This document shows positions 36,501 to 45,596 of a stretch of 64,000 nt of DNA, piece after piece. Location: assembly GCA_009760855.2 (NCBI GenBank), contig WPIO01000089.1:733501-797500 (forward strand), in the 5' to 3' direction. The notes beneath the pieces were generated by a model. That model was given only the letters and a program-made list of their open reading frames with translations, had not been told where the DNA came from and made no database searches. Origin of the DNA: Cristatella mucedo (taxonomy: Eukaryota > Bryozoa > Phylactolaemata > Cristatellidae). Position 1 is the first letter of the stretch. Each line of letters opens with the position of its first letter. Both the position numbers and the translations under genes were made by a program.

Positions 36501-39500
36501 CCTGTCGCCAGTGTGCAGTTGTTGGGGGAGGACGGTCGGTGCGTGACTTGACGAGCCCTTGTTTTGTGGCACCTGGTGCCGCTGGTGGTACTGCTGAAGG
36601 TGATGGAAGATGCGGTTGGTGTTTAGGCTGCGGTTCGCCGCTGGCCGTGTGCTCTGTCGGTGTGAGCACATCGCTCTATGGCTGCTGCTGCTCGTGTCGT
36701 CGCGTCTAGCGCTGCTCATGTCGTCGCCTTCTTTCAGGCCAGACAACGAAATGGGCTCCTACGACAAGTTTGTACAGCCGTGCCCCAAGGTGTTGAGGCC
36801 TTCGACAGTGAACTTGGCAAACGAGTTACTTTCGTCGAATGAGAAGAAGGTAACCCGGGCCCGCCCCTCCAGCCCGCAGGTAGCGCTAGTCGGCGGTACT
36901 TTCGCATGGAGCACGCACGCAGCACGCTTGGGCCAAGCAAGTATGGCGGTATCGGGTTGGGTGTGGTGGTGCGACGCCATCAACCCAGTGTCACCGTGCG
37001 ACGGCTGCCCGACGTCTGATTGGCCACATTATTGGCTTTCTCCAATGCCAGCTGCACTTTGACCTGTTGGCTGTCTCATGCACTGCGACTGGGCACCACC
37101 ACCCGAGCTCTGGTCACGTGCTCACACCTGAGTCGAGATTAAAGGCACTAAAAATGAATATATATGTCTGTATGTATGTCTGTATGTATGTATGTCTGTA
37201 TGTATGTATGTCTGTATGTATGTATGCATGCATGTACGCATGTATGCATGCATGCACGCACGCATGCATGCATGTATAGCGCCCACGGGACTCGAGCCCA
37301 CGACCTCGGCCAGACCTTGGTCGGTGCGAGCATTCTTCATCTTCGCCGTGCCGTCCATCGTACGGTTGTAATCCTCGTTGAAGTGCACGGCCGACCTGCC
37401 TAAAGGATAGCTCGCTGGCACCACGTAGGCAGTGAGCTTCTATAATTATAAGAATGTGCTTTTGCAGCTCCTCCTCACCTGGCTGCTGCTCTCGTGGTGC
37501 TATGCTATCTGACACGTGACCGATTAGTTTCCCGTGCACTGGCTGACGGTGGACACGGTGCCGGCCGGCCTGGGCCCGTTCTTCTCGTCCGTGACCGGCC
37601 CAGAAGGGGGAGACGAGGTGACAGGACTCGAAAAGGCTCTCTTTAGCCCTCGAAATGTCAAATGGCAGTCTGCTGCTTTGGCTGCAGTGAGCGTCTGCTG
37701 CATTGGCCTTGCCTGATCGATTGTCAGAGACCTGAAGCTGAGCTTGGCCTTTCACATCTGGTGTGTCGTAGCGAGTCCCGTGAGTTCGAATTGCTCTTGG
37801 GCCTTCCTTCCTTGCCTGTAAGGACAGCATATGGAAATCGTCGAACACCCTATCTCGTCTCCTATTGCTGGTCACGTGCGGCAGGCATTCGGCCTGCCGC
37901 ACGTGCTCTTCTCTCTGGCTTAGCTAACGGGGTTGTCGTGGACTTCCCGATGTTCTTGTTGTGCCTTCCTCGTGGTATGCTTTCGTGCATTCTTGCATGT
38001 CAGCCTATTTGCATCCTCTGTTGTTCATTGTTTGCGCAGGTATTCACCGGCAGACCCGCTCAAGTCGTAGGCTATTCTCTCACATCTGGGCCCCCACGGC
38101 TGGTCTTTTCGTTTATTATTAGCAGGAGCAGCACTGTTCAGCTTTTGTTTGTCGCTGCAGCCCTCCTGTCGCCCGTGCATTCCTGCCTGTCGGCCCTGTG
38201 TCATCGACTGTCGTGACACGTGACACTGAGGATGACTGTTGTGCCCCCCGTTGTAGCTCTGCCGGAATATCGGCATGTCACACACGAATTACGTCACGCT
38301 GAAGGCTAGCATAATCAAAGTACGTACAGTGTGTCGTGTAGAACGTGTTGACATGTCGCCCTCATGTCTCATGGACCATGCGGTAGTTGGTGCACTGTTT
38401 GTGAGATGTATCGAGTTCATGTTAGCATCCGGTGTGTGGAAGCCGTGGCTCAGTCGGGAGCGGCTGTGAGGTAGGGGTGTTCAGAGCTTGACACGTGAGA
38501 ATGCGATGTGGATAAGTCAGCAACAGTCGTCGTCACCAAGTTTCTGGCTGCGGGTAGGTTGCTAAGTGTTCCTGCGTGCCCTTCTCCCCTCTGCCGTGCA
38601 CCTAGCTTGGTATGATCCTTGGTTGCATATCCAGGGTAAACTGGATTTCGGTAGATGGTGATCCCTCCAGTTTACGCTAGCCTTCTGATTACACTATTTG
38701 GGTAAGAGAAACCAATGCATAATCCTGGCTGTGACCTTCTTGCACGTGTGAGGTCCTCAAATGTGTCGTCGCTTTGGAGACAGTGCCTTAAGTTCTATGC
38801 TCCCAAAGCCTGGAACTCACTCCTGACTTGCGTCAGAACATCCCGACATTGAAAAGAACTTAAGAACGTACCTATTTAGGACAGCATTTAGTGGGTCCCT
38901 GTGATTCGTCCTTTATCTGCTTATGGGTGCTAACACTGTGTGCATGCTGCCACTAACTACAATTGCATGCTGACCCTGTGCACGGCACCCCTAACAATGT
39001 TATTCATGTTGTTTATCAAGCATGATATTACTCGCCATTAAATTGTGTTTCCCTTTGCAGCAAATGTAAAGCACCTAGAAAGAGTGAGTTCTCTGAGGGC
39101 ACTCTGAGTGTATTATTATCATTGTTATTATTGTCCATCACCGATCGTCAGCCATCGGGATGTGCATAGCGCACGATGCTACTCACTGCCTTTCTGCTCG
39201 GGTACAAGGTGTTTAGCTCTACAGGCGGGCTGTGTTTGTGGTCGCTGTAGCAGCCAGCGCTAGTGCCTTCACTGCCGCGAACGAGTGTGCGGTGCAAGCT
39301 TTTTTCTTCCGAAAAGTGTGCCATGTGTGCCATGCCCATTATAGGACTACGTTAAAAGGAACAAGAGCTTACCAGCAAAGTTGCGGTTTCCGTCCGATGT
39401 CGACAGACGTCATCGTCGGACCATACTCAAGTTCCTCTGCGACAGTGGCTGGATATCTGCCAGCAACTGCATTGATACGTAGTGTGGCAGCCCGGGGGAC

Positions 39501-40213
39501 CGACTTTTCGCCACTACCCCGGTGGCTGCGTCGCGCTGCCGGAATCTCGTTGACGAGAGGCTGTGCGGTCGTTGGTGCCAGCCGTGTGCCTTAAGTTGGC
39601 CAAACATGCCACACTCTCGTTGTTGATCTGCATTCAACAGCGAGTCCTCGTTTACACTGCTGCACATTGCAGCAGTATTGATGCGGATGTAAGCTAGATT
39701 CCCCGTCCCGTGTGGCTAACAGGGACCAAGATGGCTGGCATAGGCCGTTCGTTTAAATGTGGCGACGGCACGTGTCCGCGCCGTCTTGCCGCCATTTTTG
39801 CGGCTGAGCTGTCTGCCTGGTGGTGAGGGGGTCGCTAGTTGCACTCTAGGTAGGCATGCCGTCCGTTTGCGCGGGCTAGGCCGTCGTCGCTAGACCAGTG
39901 TTGTTGCCTTCGTTTGTATAATAATGTTCAGTTTTATGTACATTACATCGATGTAAGGTAGCCTCGTTGCTGCTTACTGTTTTTAGTTAGCTTTGCTTTT
40001 TTGTTGTCTGTTTAGTGTATAAATCTACATAGCTACTTTTACTACGTCTCGCTCTCTCTATTCTGCATGCAGCATAGGCACCGGCGCGCGAAGTTTCGGT
40101 GCGGCGACAGTGGGTCGGAGCTCGAAGCAGCATTGTCGAGCGTCCAGGAGGCAATGGCACGGGCGAGGTTTCTACGAGAGGCAGATGACGCAGATAAAGG
40201 TTGCTGCGCATAG
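24656..40213 (+). CDS. TADA2B: ADA2B transcriptional adaptor (SAGA complex), whole gene, 12 coding exons
   Basis: ADA2B is the adaptor that links the GCN5-type histone H3 acetyltransferase to ADA3 and SGF29 in the SAGA coactivator, in the nucleus. Twelve exons join in frame with consistent phases to give about 458 residues (the human protein is about 420). Order: ZZ zinc finger (residues 1-51), SANT domain (about 63-115), a central ADA2 block with GPLSPSL, PLPP and GYMPLRDDFE motifs and a basic KRVARDFNVIGQY segment, a helical KARIKQLIRYRKHGL segment, and the start of a SWIRM-like domain (ELLSSNEKK, LCRNIGMSHTNYVTLKASIIK). GPLSPSL and YMPLRDD favour ADA2B over ADA2A. The start was chosen because the ZZ finger begins at residue 6 and the ATG has G at -3. 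One intron (after exon 7) starts with GC. The final exon is the least certain part. The next gene, EPRS1, converges on it. Confidence 0.93.
25928..26051. repeat. exact 62-bp tandem duplication
   Basis: The unit starting CCTTGGCAAGGCAGCACTGC and ending CTGTTGACTGTG occurs twice, at 25928-25989 and 25990-26051, without a mismatch. It lies in TADA2B intron 1. Confidence 0.97.
26252..26365 (+). repeat. S2-like SINE, diverged
   Basis: CACTTCACGATCCAGGTCGTGGGTTCGAGCTCTCCAGCAGGC keeps the B-box half of an S2 head. The rest is rearranged around a GGCCC/GGGCC inverted repeat and ends TGAATGAGGC. Confidence 0.5.
26410..26942 (-). pseudogene. LINE-A 3' end
   Basis: On the minus strand it encodes NMAARLVCKSHRFDYVS, LTHKAYHDLAPPYLAELLHQF, SFSSAGPRLWNLLPQFLRND and the terminal block, with frameshifts. 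The 3' end reads GTAACACCCACATAG. It lies antisense in TADA2B intron 1. Confidence 0.85.
27963..28022 (+). CDS. TADA2B: TADA2B exon 2: second half of ZZ finger
   Basis: Twenty codons, acceptor GCTGCAG, donor ACT|GTAAGC, phase 0 on both sides. CFHYGAEIGQHRKTHGY supplies the last Cys and the two His of the ZZ finger. Confidence 0.93.
29025..29045. repeat. C21 homopolymer
   Basis: Twenty-one consecutive C in TADA2B intron 2. Confidence 0.95.
29480..29623 (-). repeat. SINE type S3, full length
   Basis: On the minus strand it reads GAGCTGGTTTGGTCCAGCGGTTAAGGTGCTC, then GGTCGTGGGCTCGAGCCCC, then the hairpin tail GCCTGAATAGAGATTAAGTTCTCTTGGGGCGCTATACAGACG. Very similar to 40634-40776 and 45464-45596. 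Confidence 0.9.
30130..31850 (-). pseudogene. LINE-B reverse transcriptase relic, longest copy
   Basis: Read leftward, the order of a CR1/L2-like reverse transcriptase is visible: KKAVVRPFIKE and SLSKTLARVVADQ (31835-31700), DLSVAFETIHHS (about 31530), GITGTGLLYTLFHRGGFQRI, FFYADEIRLYLAF (about 31290, YADE for YADD), FQLCNIARIWACLDRDTTSK and HAFVTSCLDVCNSL (30690-30570), then LNTCSPDSNRLAAPLTRLLS and LKTHLFLAAF (30320-30150). Frameshifts and stops are frequent. A plus-strand LINE-C piece interrupts it at 30822-31115. The 129-codon plus-strand frame at 31157-31546 is a shadow of this relic. It lies in TADA2B intron 2. Confidence 0.85.
30822..31115 (+). repeat. LINE-C 3' end nested in LINE-B
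   Basis: KLKSHLFMTAFSGSV then stop, then a 3' untranslated stretch (TTTATGTGTTTATGTGTGCTGATACTG) and the hairpin tail AGTGCCTAGAAAGAGATTGAGTTATCTGAGGGTGCTATATCAAAATATTATTATT. Homologous to 38750-39131. Confidence 0.85.
31940..32492 (+). pseudogene. LINE-A 3' end
   Basis: From ELLKELGW-like sequence, the frame 32054-32440 gives APSYLAELLHQFQPVRDLRS, SFSSAGPRLWNSLPQFLRN and the C-terminus, with a clean open frame over 128 codons. The 3' untranslated end is TTATGACTTTGTGGAGTTACTGACAGAGATACATACATAAC. Among the younger copies in the window. Confidence 0.88.
33135..33180. repeat. TG/CA microsatellite with inverted junction
   Basis: TGTGTGTG switches to CACACA at 33142, followed by (CA)n. The junction can form a small hairpin. 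Confidence 0.9.
33417..33582. repeat. CT-rich microsatellite with pure (CT)n at 33515-33582
   Basis: CTCTCCTTGTCTCTG and TGTC variants grade into a pure CT run ending 150 bp before TADA2B exon 3. It adds pyrimidines to the intron end, but lies too far away to be the acceptor tract. Confidence 0.95.
33734..33834 (+). CDS. TADA2B: TADA2B exon 3: start of SANT domain
   Basis: Acceptor GATTGCAG, donor ACTG|GTGAGC, ends in phase 2. Encodes DWTARNEQTLLDGVEQYGFGNW, the first SANT helices with the conserved Trp residues. Confidence 0.95.
34157..34197 (+). CDS. TADA2B: TADA2B exon 4: 41-nt exon in SANT domain
   Basis: A small exon with acceptor TTCGTAG and donor GATG|GTGAGC that restores phase from 2 to 1. 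It encodes SDVASLLPGKSVD after the Trp codon shared with exon 3. Confidence 0.9.
34620..35121 (+). CDS. TADA2B: TADA2B exon 5: end of SANT and central ADA2 block
   Basis: The largest exon (502 nt), acceptor CTCGCAG, donor GGAA|GTTAGT. VREHYLRYYVDGSIGR closes the SANT domain. An Ala8 then Gly/Ser-rich tract follows, then GPLSPSLSAPLPPVDVS, LGYMPLRDDFEREHDNEAE and the basic RRKRVARDFN segment. The Ala/Gly tract has no counterpart in the human protein as I recall it. Confidence 0.95.
35330..35409 (+). CDS. TADA2B: TADA2B exon 6
   Basis: Acceptor TTCTCTTAG, donor GCAGG|GTAAAA, phase 2 to phase 1. Encodes EFEEKMKRFAQFMTPTEHER, matching the ADA2B LYQFM region. Confidence 0.9.
35561..35632 (+). CDS. 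TADA2B: TADA2B exon 7, followed by a GC donor
   Basis: Acceptor TTTTTTCAG. It encodes DEKQLKARIKQLIRYRKHG and LVKLV, aligning with the RAKIRELQRYRRNGI segment of ADA2B. Only a GC donor, GTAG|GCAAGT, gives the phase (1) that exon 8 needs. Confidence 0.9.
35650..35865. repeat. purine-rich (GA/GACA)n tract filling TADA2B intron 7
   Basis: GAGAGA and GACAGA motifs occupy most of the 285-bp intron that begins with the GC donor. One strand is nearly all purine. Confidence 0.9.
35918..35985 (+). CDS. TADA2B: TADA2B exon 8
   Basis: Acceptor TCGTTTCAG, donor AAGATT|GTAAGC, ends in phase 0. Encodes CAQFERDCIRRERNKDALRK, a charged helix matching ESAEYEAARHKREKR of ADA2B. Confidence 0.9.
36179..36222 (+). 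CDS. TADA2B: TADA2B exon 9, tandem CAGCAG acceptor
   Basis: The exon encodes (Q)KKVVLESGTIVPA. The acceptor reads CTCAGCAG, so splicing after either AG keeps the frame and adds or removes one Gln. The donor is GCCGA|GTGAGT in phase 2. This linker is not conserved, so support rests on phase and splice signals. Confidence 0.65.
36738..36849 (+). CDS. TADA2B: TADA2B exon 10: start of SWIRM-like domain
   Basis: Acceptor TTCTTTCAG, donor AAGAAG|GTAACC, phase 2 to 0. Ends in STVNLANELLSSNEKK, which leads directly into LCRN of the next exon as in ADA2 proteins (LLSxxEKxLC). Confidence 0.85.
37159..37340. repeat. (TGTA)n/(CATG)n microsatellite joined to S3 SINE remnant
   Basis: TATGTCTG/TATG units run to about 37275, where GTATAGCGCCCACGGGACTCGAGCCCACGACCTCGGCCAGACCTTGGTC begins, a minus-strand S3 copy lacking its tail hairpin interior. 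Confidence 0.85.
38257..38319 (+). CDS. TADA2B: TADA2B exon 11: SWIRM-like helix
   Basis: Twenty-one codons, phase 0 on both sides, acceptor GTTGTAG, donor ATCAAA|GTACGT. LCRNIGMSHTNYVTLKASII corresponds to LCSSLNLSPARYVTVKTIII of ADA2 proteins. Confidence 0.92.
38750..39131 (+). pseudogene. LINE-C C-terminus and 3' end
   Basis: Encodes RRFGDSALSSMLPKPG in broken frames, then EKNLRTYLFRTAFSGSL and a stop. The 3' untranslated part and hairpin tail AAAGCACCTAGAAAGAGTGAGTTCTCTGAGGGCACTC end in ATTATTATC triplets. In TADA2B intron 11. Confidence 0.82.
40073..40213 (+). CDS. TADA2B: TADA2B exon 12, candidate C-terminal exon with stop
   Basis: After a clear polypyrimidine tract and TGCATGCAG, the phase-0 frame gives 46 codons to TAG at 40211. 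It is basic at first (HRHRRAKFRCG), then helical and acidic (SELEAALSSVQEAMARARF). It does not resemble the usual DHLQKRQG continuation of ADA2, so either the C-terminus has diverged or another exon was missed. Confidence 0.5.
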   Translation, partial: HRHRRAKFRCGDSGSELEAALSSVQEAMARARFLREADDADKGCCA

Positions 40214-40633
40214 CACGTGGCACTCGGACTTTGGTTCTCGGATTCTTTCGTCAGGCACGGCCGTGCAAAAGCTCGGTGATCATGCGATCCCCGATGAGCT
40301 GCAGACATCACCGAGACTGTGACTGCACTTTAGGAAGTCACAAGTGTGCAGTAGTCAGCTTCATCCCTTTGACAGGCACTAAGTTTTTAACCCTACGGAA
40401 GGCAGTGCTACCAACTCTTCGGTTAGGCGACACTAGCCTGACGCCATCGTAACCTTCAGGCTGAGCTGGAAGTGTGAGCCACTAATGATTTTCTGTCTTA
40501 TGCCTGATTGATGGGTTGAGGATGGGGCCACGGTGTGATGCCACGCTCGTCGGGCAGTAGCCAAAATTCCTGATGCTTACAACTCATAGTCAACGTCGGC
40601 AGCTTTATACCAAAGATGCTCTGTGCATATAAT

Positions 40634-40776
40634 AATAAATATATTTCGTCTGTATAGCGCCCCAAGAGGACTTAATCTCTATTCAAGCGCTTAACGTATG
40701 CCTCGGGGCTCGAGCCCACGACCTCAGCCAGACCTTGGTTGTGGCGAGCACCTTAACCGCTGGACCAAATCAGCTC
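40634..40776 (-). repeat. SINE type S3, full length
   Basis: Same structure as 29480-29623. On plus it begins AATAAATATATTTCGTCTGTATAGCGCCCC and ends TTAACCGCTGGACCAAATCAGCTC. AATAAA at 40634-40639 could serve as a poly(A) signal for TADA2B 420 bases after the stop, but it is part of the SINE tail. Confidence 0.88.
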
Positions 40777-41023
40777 GGCAGTGAGATTTATGTCAAGCGA
40801 CTGACTCTGTCAACTTATGGCTCTGATAGCTGCTTCAGCAAAGTCTTGGAAAGCTGTCGCTGTGTGCTTCGTGCCATTGCCCTGCTGCCAAGGACAATCG
40901 TTCAGCAGATGAGATCAAGCACTTGGAATCCCAGCATTTTTTATAACTGATCTAATACAGGCTGGTAAATAGCTTGCTATCACTGTGGAGCCTTCATAGA
41001 CCGGAAGAGCAAAAGTAACCTTA

Positions 41024-41085
41024 AACCATAAATAATATATTTGCATAGCGCCCTCGGAGAACTTGGTCTATATCTAGGGACTTTA
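41024..41085 (-). repeat. LINE-C 3' tail fragment
   Basis: AATAATATATTTGCATAGCGCCCTCGGAGAACTTGGTCTATATCTAGGGACTTTAC, the inverse hairpin tail. Confidence 0.65.
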
Positions 41086-42689
41086 CTTGCTGTTAAGAAA
41101 ACATGATCATGACACCACCAAATTTCGCTGTAGGCTGGAAACAGTCAGGGTGGCACATCTCACCTTTTTCGAACTCACGAATGTTCTTGCTTGCTTTTAG
41201 CGAAAAGCATTAATTGTGAAGCGTCACTCCATAAAACTCGACCTCGGTCGTCTGCTCTGTAGTGGGTGTGGTCCCGGGTCCACTGGAGCCGGCCTCGTCT
41301 GTGTTGCTTGGCAAGCAAAGGCTAGCGTTTGGCCTTGCCCTTCTCAATATGCCACGCCTGGAAAACCTCCGGCGAACTGTCTCTATGCTTATTGCGACTC
41401 GGTAGCGGTCGCCAGCGAACGGCACATGCTCTCGAAATGATGCATTCCATCGCATAAGAGCCAGCATGTTCAGGTAAATCGTCTCGCAGGCTCGTCTTCC
41501 TTTACCGGCCTGAGCGCGATCTACTAGCTGTGAGGATGTGCGTTTTAATTTTGTCAAGATAGTGGGTCACAGCTCTGTAGCTGATTTCAAGAATCCGTGC
41601 CACTTCTCGGTTGCCCATTTCATGCAAGGCCTCTGCAGTCGTCCTTTCGTGGTGCTGTCGAGCAATGACAGCCTAGGAATAGTAAGCTATAAGCACTGCA
41701 ATAAGCCGGCCCTCTGTCCGTGGGTAAGGAAATGTTCATGCCTTCATGCCCACTGCGATTGCACAGGCATAAGTGAGCTCAGGTATGGAGCAAAATGCTA
41801 AAAAGTTGCTAACTTGTTGGGCCTTGGAAACGGCATGCTTAAATATCTAACCTTCATCTGCTTGCATTGGGCAATTGAGTATCGCCCGCTGCAGGACTCA
41901 AACCCATGACTATGTTCGTAAAGAGTGATCACCTTACTCCTGGGCTAAGACCTGAAGTTGCATCTGCCCTCATCATCCCTGGCAAATATCTTCAAATGCT
42001 ACAACTACAAGTGACAGCTAATCAACCCGTCGCTGTGTCGCTCCTGGTGTACTAGATCCTGCTCATTGATCTCGGGCTTCGTTTGACCAATTCGAATATT
42101 TGCATTGGTCGAACAAGGCTTTTGAGGGTTTTTTAATCAAGATGATTAAGGATTGCCATCAGCCTCACATAGAGAAAGTCGAACAAAGCCTTGTATTCGA
42201 ATTCGGGTAGCCCAGTTATTACCAAAACAATCTCGGAAAAGGCATATGAAAATTAGTCTTGCCGTCTTCACAAGCCACCGTGTGAGAAAAGGATTCGATA
42301 GCACGCACAGACAGACACACACACAAGTTTGTGCAATTGAGCTTAGGTTTCTGAAATGCCAGTGTCACTGGAAGTTCTTTGCCAAAGCAGATACAAACCG
42401 AATGTTATATGTCCCGTTAGTTTAGAGTGTCAGCCAAACGTGAGCACCTCAAGACTTGTACACTGACGTTTAACTAGCCCAAACCGATATCGATCTAACT
42501 TCATATAGTCAGCATGTTGTACGATCGTAAAATTGACACTACCTGAAATTCTGACATTGTGGCATGAGCGAACAAGCCTCTGCTGATGACAATCCACTTG
42601 TTTATTTTATTATATTGTACATTTCATTATTACTTGTTTATTGCAAATTAAGTGCAATGATTAAAAACAGTTGAATTAGGTATTATTAA
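41086..42689. other. unassigned DNA with one partial SINE
   Basis: No gene seen. A partial minus-strand S2 head lies at about 41883-41951 (CTGCAGGACTCAAACCCATGAC...CACCTTACTCCTGGGC). Confidence 0.4.
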
Positions 42690-42925
42690 TAACAATAATA
42701 AATTTGCATAGCACCCCAGAGAACTTAATCTATTTTATGTACTTTGATGTGTTGTAAAGGAATCATGACCATATGGTTAGCATGCACAATGTCAACAAAG
42801 ATAACATGGTTAGAGGTGACATGGACAGGGTTAGAATGCGAAGATGGTTAGTGGCAGCATGCAGTGTCAGCACGCATGAGCACCCATAGGACGAATCATA
42901 AGGACCCTCTAAAAAATGCTGTGAC
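42690..42925 (-). repeat. LINE-C 3' end
   Basis: AATAATAAATTTGCATAGCACCCCAGAGAACTTAATC at the left (inverse tail) through the inverse untranslated stretch GTGTCAGCACGCATGAGCACCCATAGGACGAATCATAAGGACCC. Confidence 0.8.
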
Positions 42926-44029
42926 CAATAGGTACGTAAGCATTATAGTTATTACACTGTAGGCTGGTTTTATTTGTGTCTGTGTGCTGCACATGACAGA
43001 AAATCAAGTGCAACAGATCCCCTGCACATCAGTTACATTATGCAAAGTCTAAGGTTGCTGCACTAGAGGCTGATTTAGCACATACCTGTGCAGTTTGACT
43101 ACCTCAGGTCGTGTCCACTGTGATCGATCGTGGGGCAACGACTCGTCGTTTAGCTTAGCCGCGGAGCTGCTTTTCCTGGCCAGCTACAATGCGTCCCGCA
43201 TCCAGGGACCGAAGAAAGCTCAAAGCCTTGGGTATCTCAACAAGGGGTGTTATAGGGCCGATGTATCGCTTGGCGTGAGGTCAGGTTAAGCCATACAACC
43301 GGCCTCTTATATCGCATTAGAATCGCAGAGTGCAAGTGCTGTGTAATAGCTCACTGAATAGGCTGGTTTAAAAGAGCACATCAAAATAATCAGTCCAATC
43401 ACAAGCCAGTAACTATTAGAACTAATGCCAAGCAATTGAAGATGCAATTAAGGACTTTTTGCTTTATAAATGAAACTGATTGCAGAGCACTTTCAAAATA
43501 ATGGTTGGCATTACTGCTAACATCATTTCCAATCTGGTGCTTAAGCATCTTGAAATAGCACGGACTGTGTCAAGCCTGCTGAAACGAAAATTTACGGCCC
43601 ATCCCTCTCGAGAGTTTAGCACAGGATTGTGAAGTTGGTAAGTCGGACCAATTCGACTTTTGTCGCTGTAGCTGCCCCGTGCTTGGTCAAGCAGTCGGTT
43701 TTCTGGTTGCTCAAAGAGATATAGACACGACTTGACTCAACCTACCCCCAGTTGCATTATGGGTATGCAGCCTGAATGCCACCGATGGTGGAATCATACT
43801 TGCAAAGCCTGACCTATGACCTGTGACCTATGGTACGAATGAGTAGCCGTCCATCTGGCTCGTTGGTGCTGCAAAACACATAAGCCCCACTCGTATTTTA
43901 CATACGTTTGGAATTAAATACTTGCATAGTTTCTTCCTCACTGTCGTCTGGTTAACATAAGTATGCAATTTACCTTTTTACAACTATACGGCTCCAGTGT
44001 CCAGATGTTACCGACCGAGAGATAAATAG
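42926..44029. other. unassigned DNA
   Basis: No gene or repeat recognised. Confidence 0.3.
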
Positions 44030-44500
44030 TTACCCGCCTTTTTCCAAAATTTGGGGTTACATAATGGAGAGAAGGCTTATACATGGGAGGTTACTTTTGT
44101 GTTACAATATTTCGCTAAACAACGTACCTGCTTTTAATTCATTTCTAGTATTTGAATGCATTTGAGGCATTTCAAATGCAATAGACAAAAAGGAAAAGGA
44201 TGCAGTCTGTGAAGAGAGTGACGACTTCAATGACGATACGAAGTTTCCACCAAAATTCAAGCTTTATGCTATATGAACGAGGATGATGGTGAGGATATCG
44301 TCACCATTCCTGATGAAGAGGATAGCCGGTAGCAACATGAGCGATTATTATGAGTCTTGATATTGTTCAGTTCATTCATTATTAAATAAAATAATTTTTT
44401 CCAAAAAAATTGGTTCAAATATTTGGGGGCTTATACATGGGGGGGGGGCTTACATACATCGAGGGGGGAGGGAGGGCTTATACACGATAAAATACGGTAC
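44030..44500. mobile_element. possible pogo/Tigger-like DNA transposon remnant
   Basis: The right end reads GGGCTTATACACGATAAAATACGGTA. Its reverse complement TACCGTATTTTATCGTGTATAAGCCC has the form of pogo/Tigger-type terminal repeats. GGCTTATACATGGG also recurs at about 44073 and 44429. Between them is an acidic coding-like stretch (CEESDDFNDDTKF) such as ends many of these transposases, but no intact transposase. A matching left terminus was not found, so this is tentative. Confidence 0.35.
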
Positions 44501-45122
44501 CTGAGTCGATGTTGCTGTGTTACTGAACAGATCAGGTGCCTTCCTCCCTCCTTCGTTACACTCATTGCCAAGCTAAACGTATGCCTCTGATCTCTGCCAG
44601 TGCAGCCCATATTAGCTAGTACAGCTTGATTCCTTTTGGCTCTTGGCTGTAAAAGTAGCGCCATGTGTGAAATGACTATTGACTGAGGAAGGGTCACGTG
44701 CATGTTATGAAAGTTACTTCAATCGTGGCTCATTACGGCAATTTGTTACACTTGTAGTACTTTTACTAACTTTGCTCAGAGAGATGATTCGAGAGATTCA
44801 GGACCTGAATGTGTGACCTTGACCTTGGGAGCCAGCGTTCGTCGGAGAGATGTGGTGCAATGCGACAGCTGCAATGCTCACAACAGACAAGCCTAGCTGG
44901 CGAGTTTTGCACCAACTGTAAGCACCTTGTTTCCCAGGAAGGAGACCGGCATGAAGAGAGTCACAGACAGGTCTTGTGGCTGCGGTACCCTTATTTATTA
45001 CGCACACCTGAATTTTTGCAAAGATGCATAGCCGAAAGTATGCAGACGACCGCGGAGCTGACTAGCTCGATCAATAAAAGTATATTTGAGCAGGACGTCA
45101 AAACTGCATTCAAGGGCTACAC
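44501..45122. other. unassigned DNA
   Basis: No gene or repeat recognised. Confidence 0.3.
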
Positions 45123-45294
45123 TGGTGAGCCGTGATGGCACACTAGGTAAGATGGTTGTCTTTCATGACTTTGTTGGTCCCGTGGTCGTGGGTTCGAATC
45201 CTTCGGTGGGCGATCCAATATTGCTACTGCAAGCGGCAGTGATAGCCATGTAGGCTCTTCTGTCGCTATACAAAAGAGGCTGTTGAATCAGCTA
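45123..45294 (+). repeat. SINE type S1, full length
   Basis: TGGTGAGCCGTGATGGCACACTAGGTAAGATGG head, GGTTCGAATCC B box, GCAAGCGGCAGTGATAGCC body and CTATACAAAAGAGGCTGTTGAATCAGCT tail. Confidence 0.9.
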
Positions 45295-45463
45295 GTATTT
45301 AAATTTAAATTTACATGGGAGATGCTGGCAAATCTAACATTGGGGCGAGACTTTCCATTTTCTGAGTGACACTGGATCTGCTAAAAAATATTAGGTTGGT
45401 CTTGCGATTCAAATCAAGAAAAGTTGGTTATCATCAAGTGTGAATGTCGGTAGTACAAACCGC

Positions 45464-45596
45464 AGTTGATTTGTATAGCGCCCTAAGAGAACTTAATCTC
45501 TATTCAGGCGCTTCACATATGCCGAGGGTCTCGAGCCCACGACCTCGGCCAGACCTTGGTCGGGGCGAGCACCTTAACCACTGGGCCAAACCATAA
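45464..45596 (-). repeat. SINE type S3
   Basis: TTTGTATAGCGCCCTAAGAGAACTTAATCTCTATTCAGGCGCTTCACATATGCCGAGGGTCTCGAGCCCACGACC...CACTGGGCCAAACC, a near-complete inverse copy. Confidence 0.9.

Noticed and set aside
37534-37716. Plus-strand frame FPVHWLTVDTVPAGLGPFF as an extra ADA2B exon
   Set aside because: It would separate ELLSSNEKK from LCRNIG, which are contiguous in ADA2 proteins. Exons 10 and 11 join in phase 0 without it.
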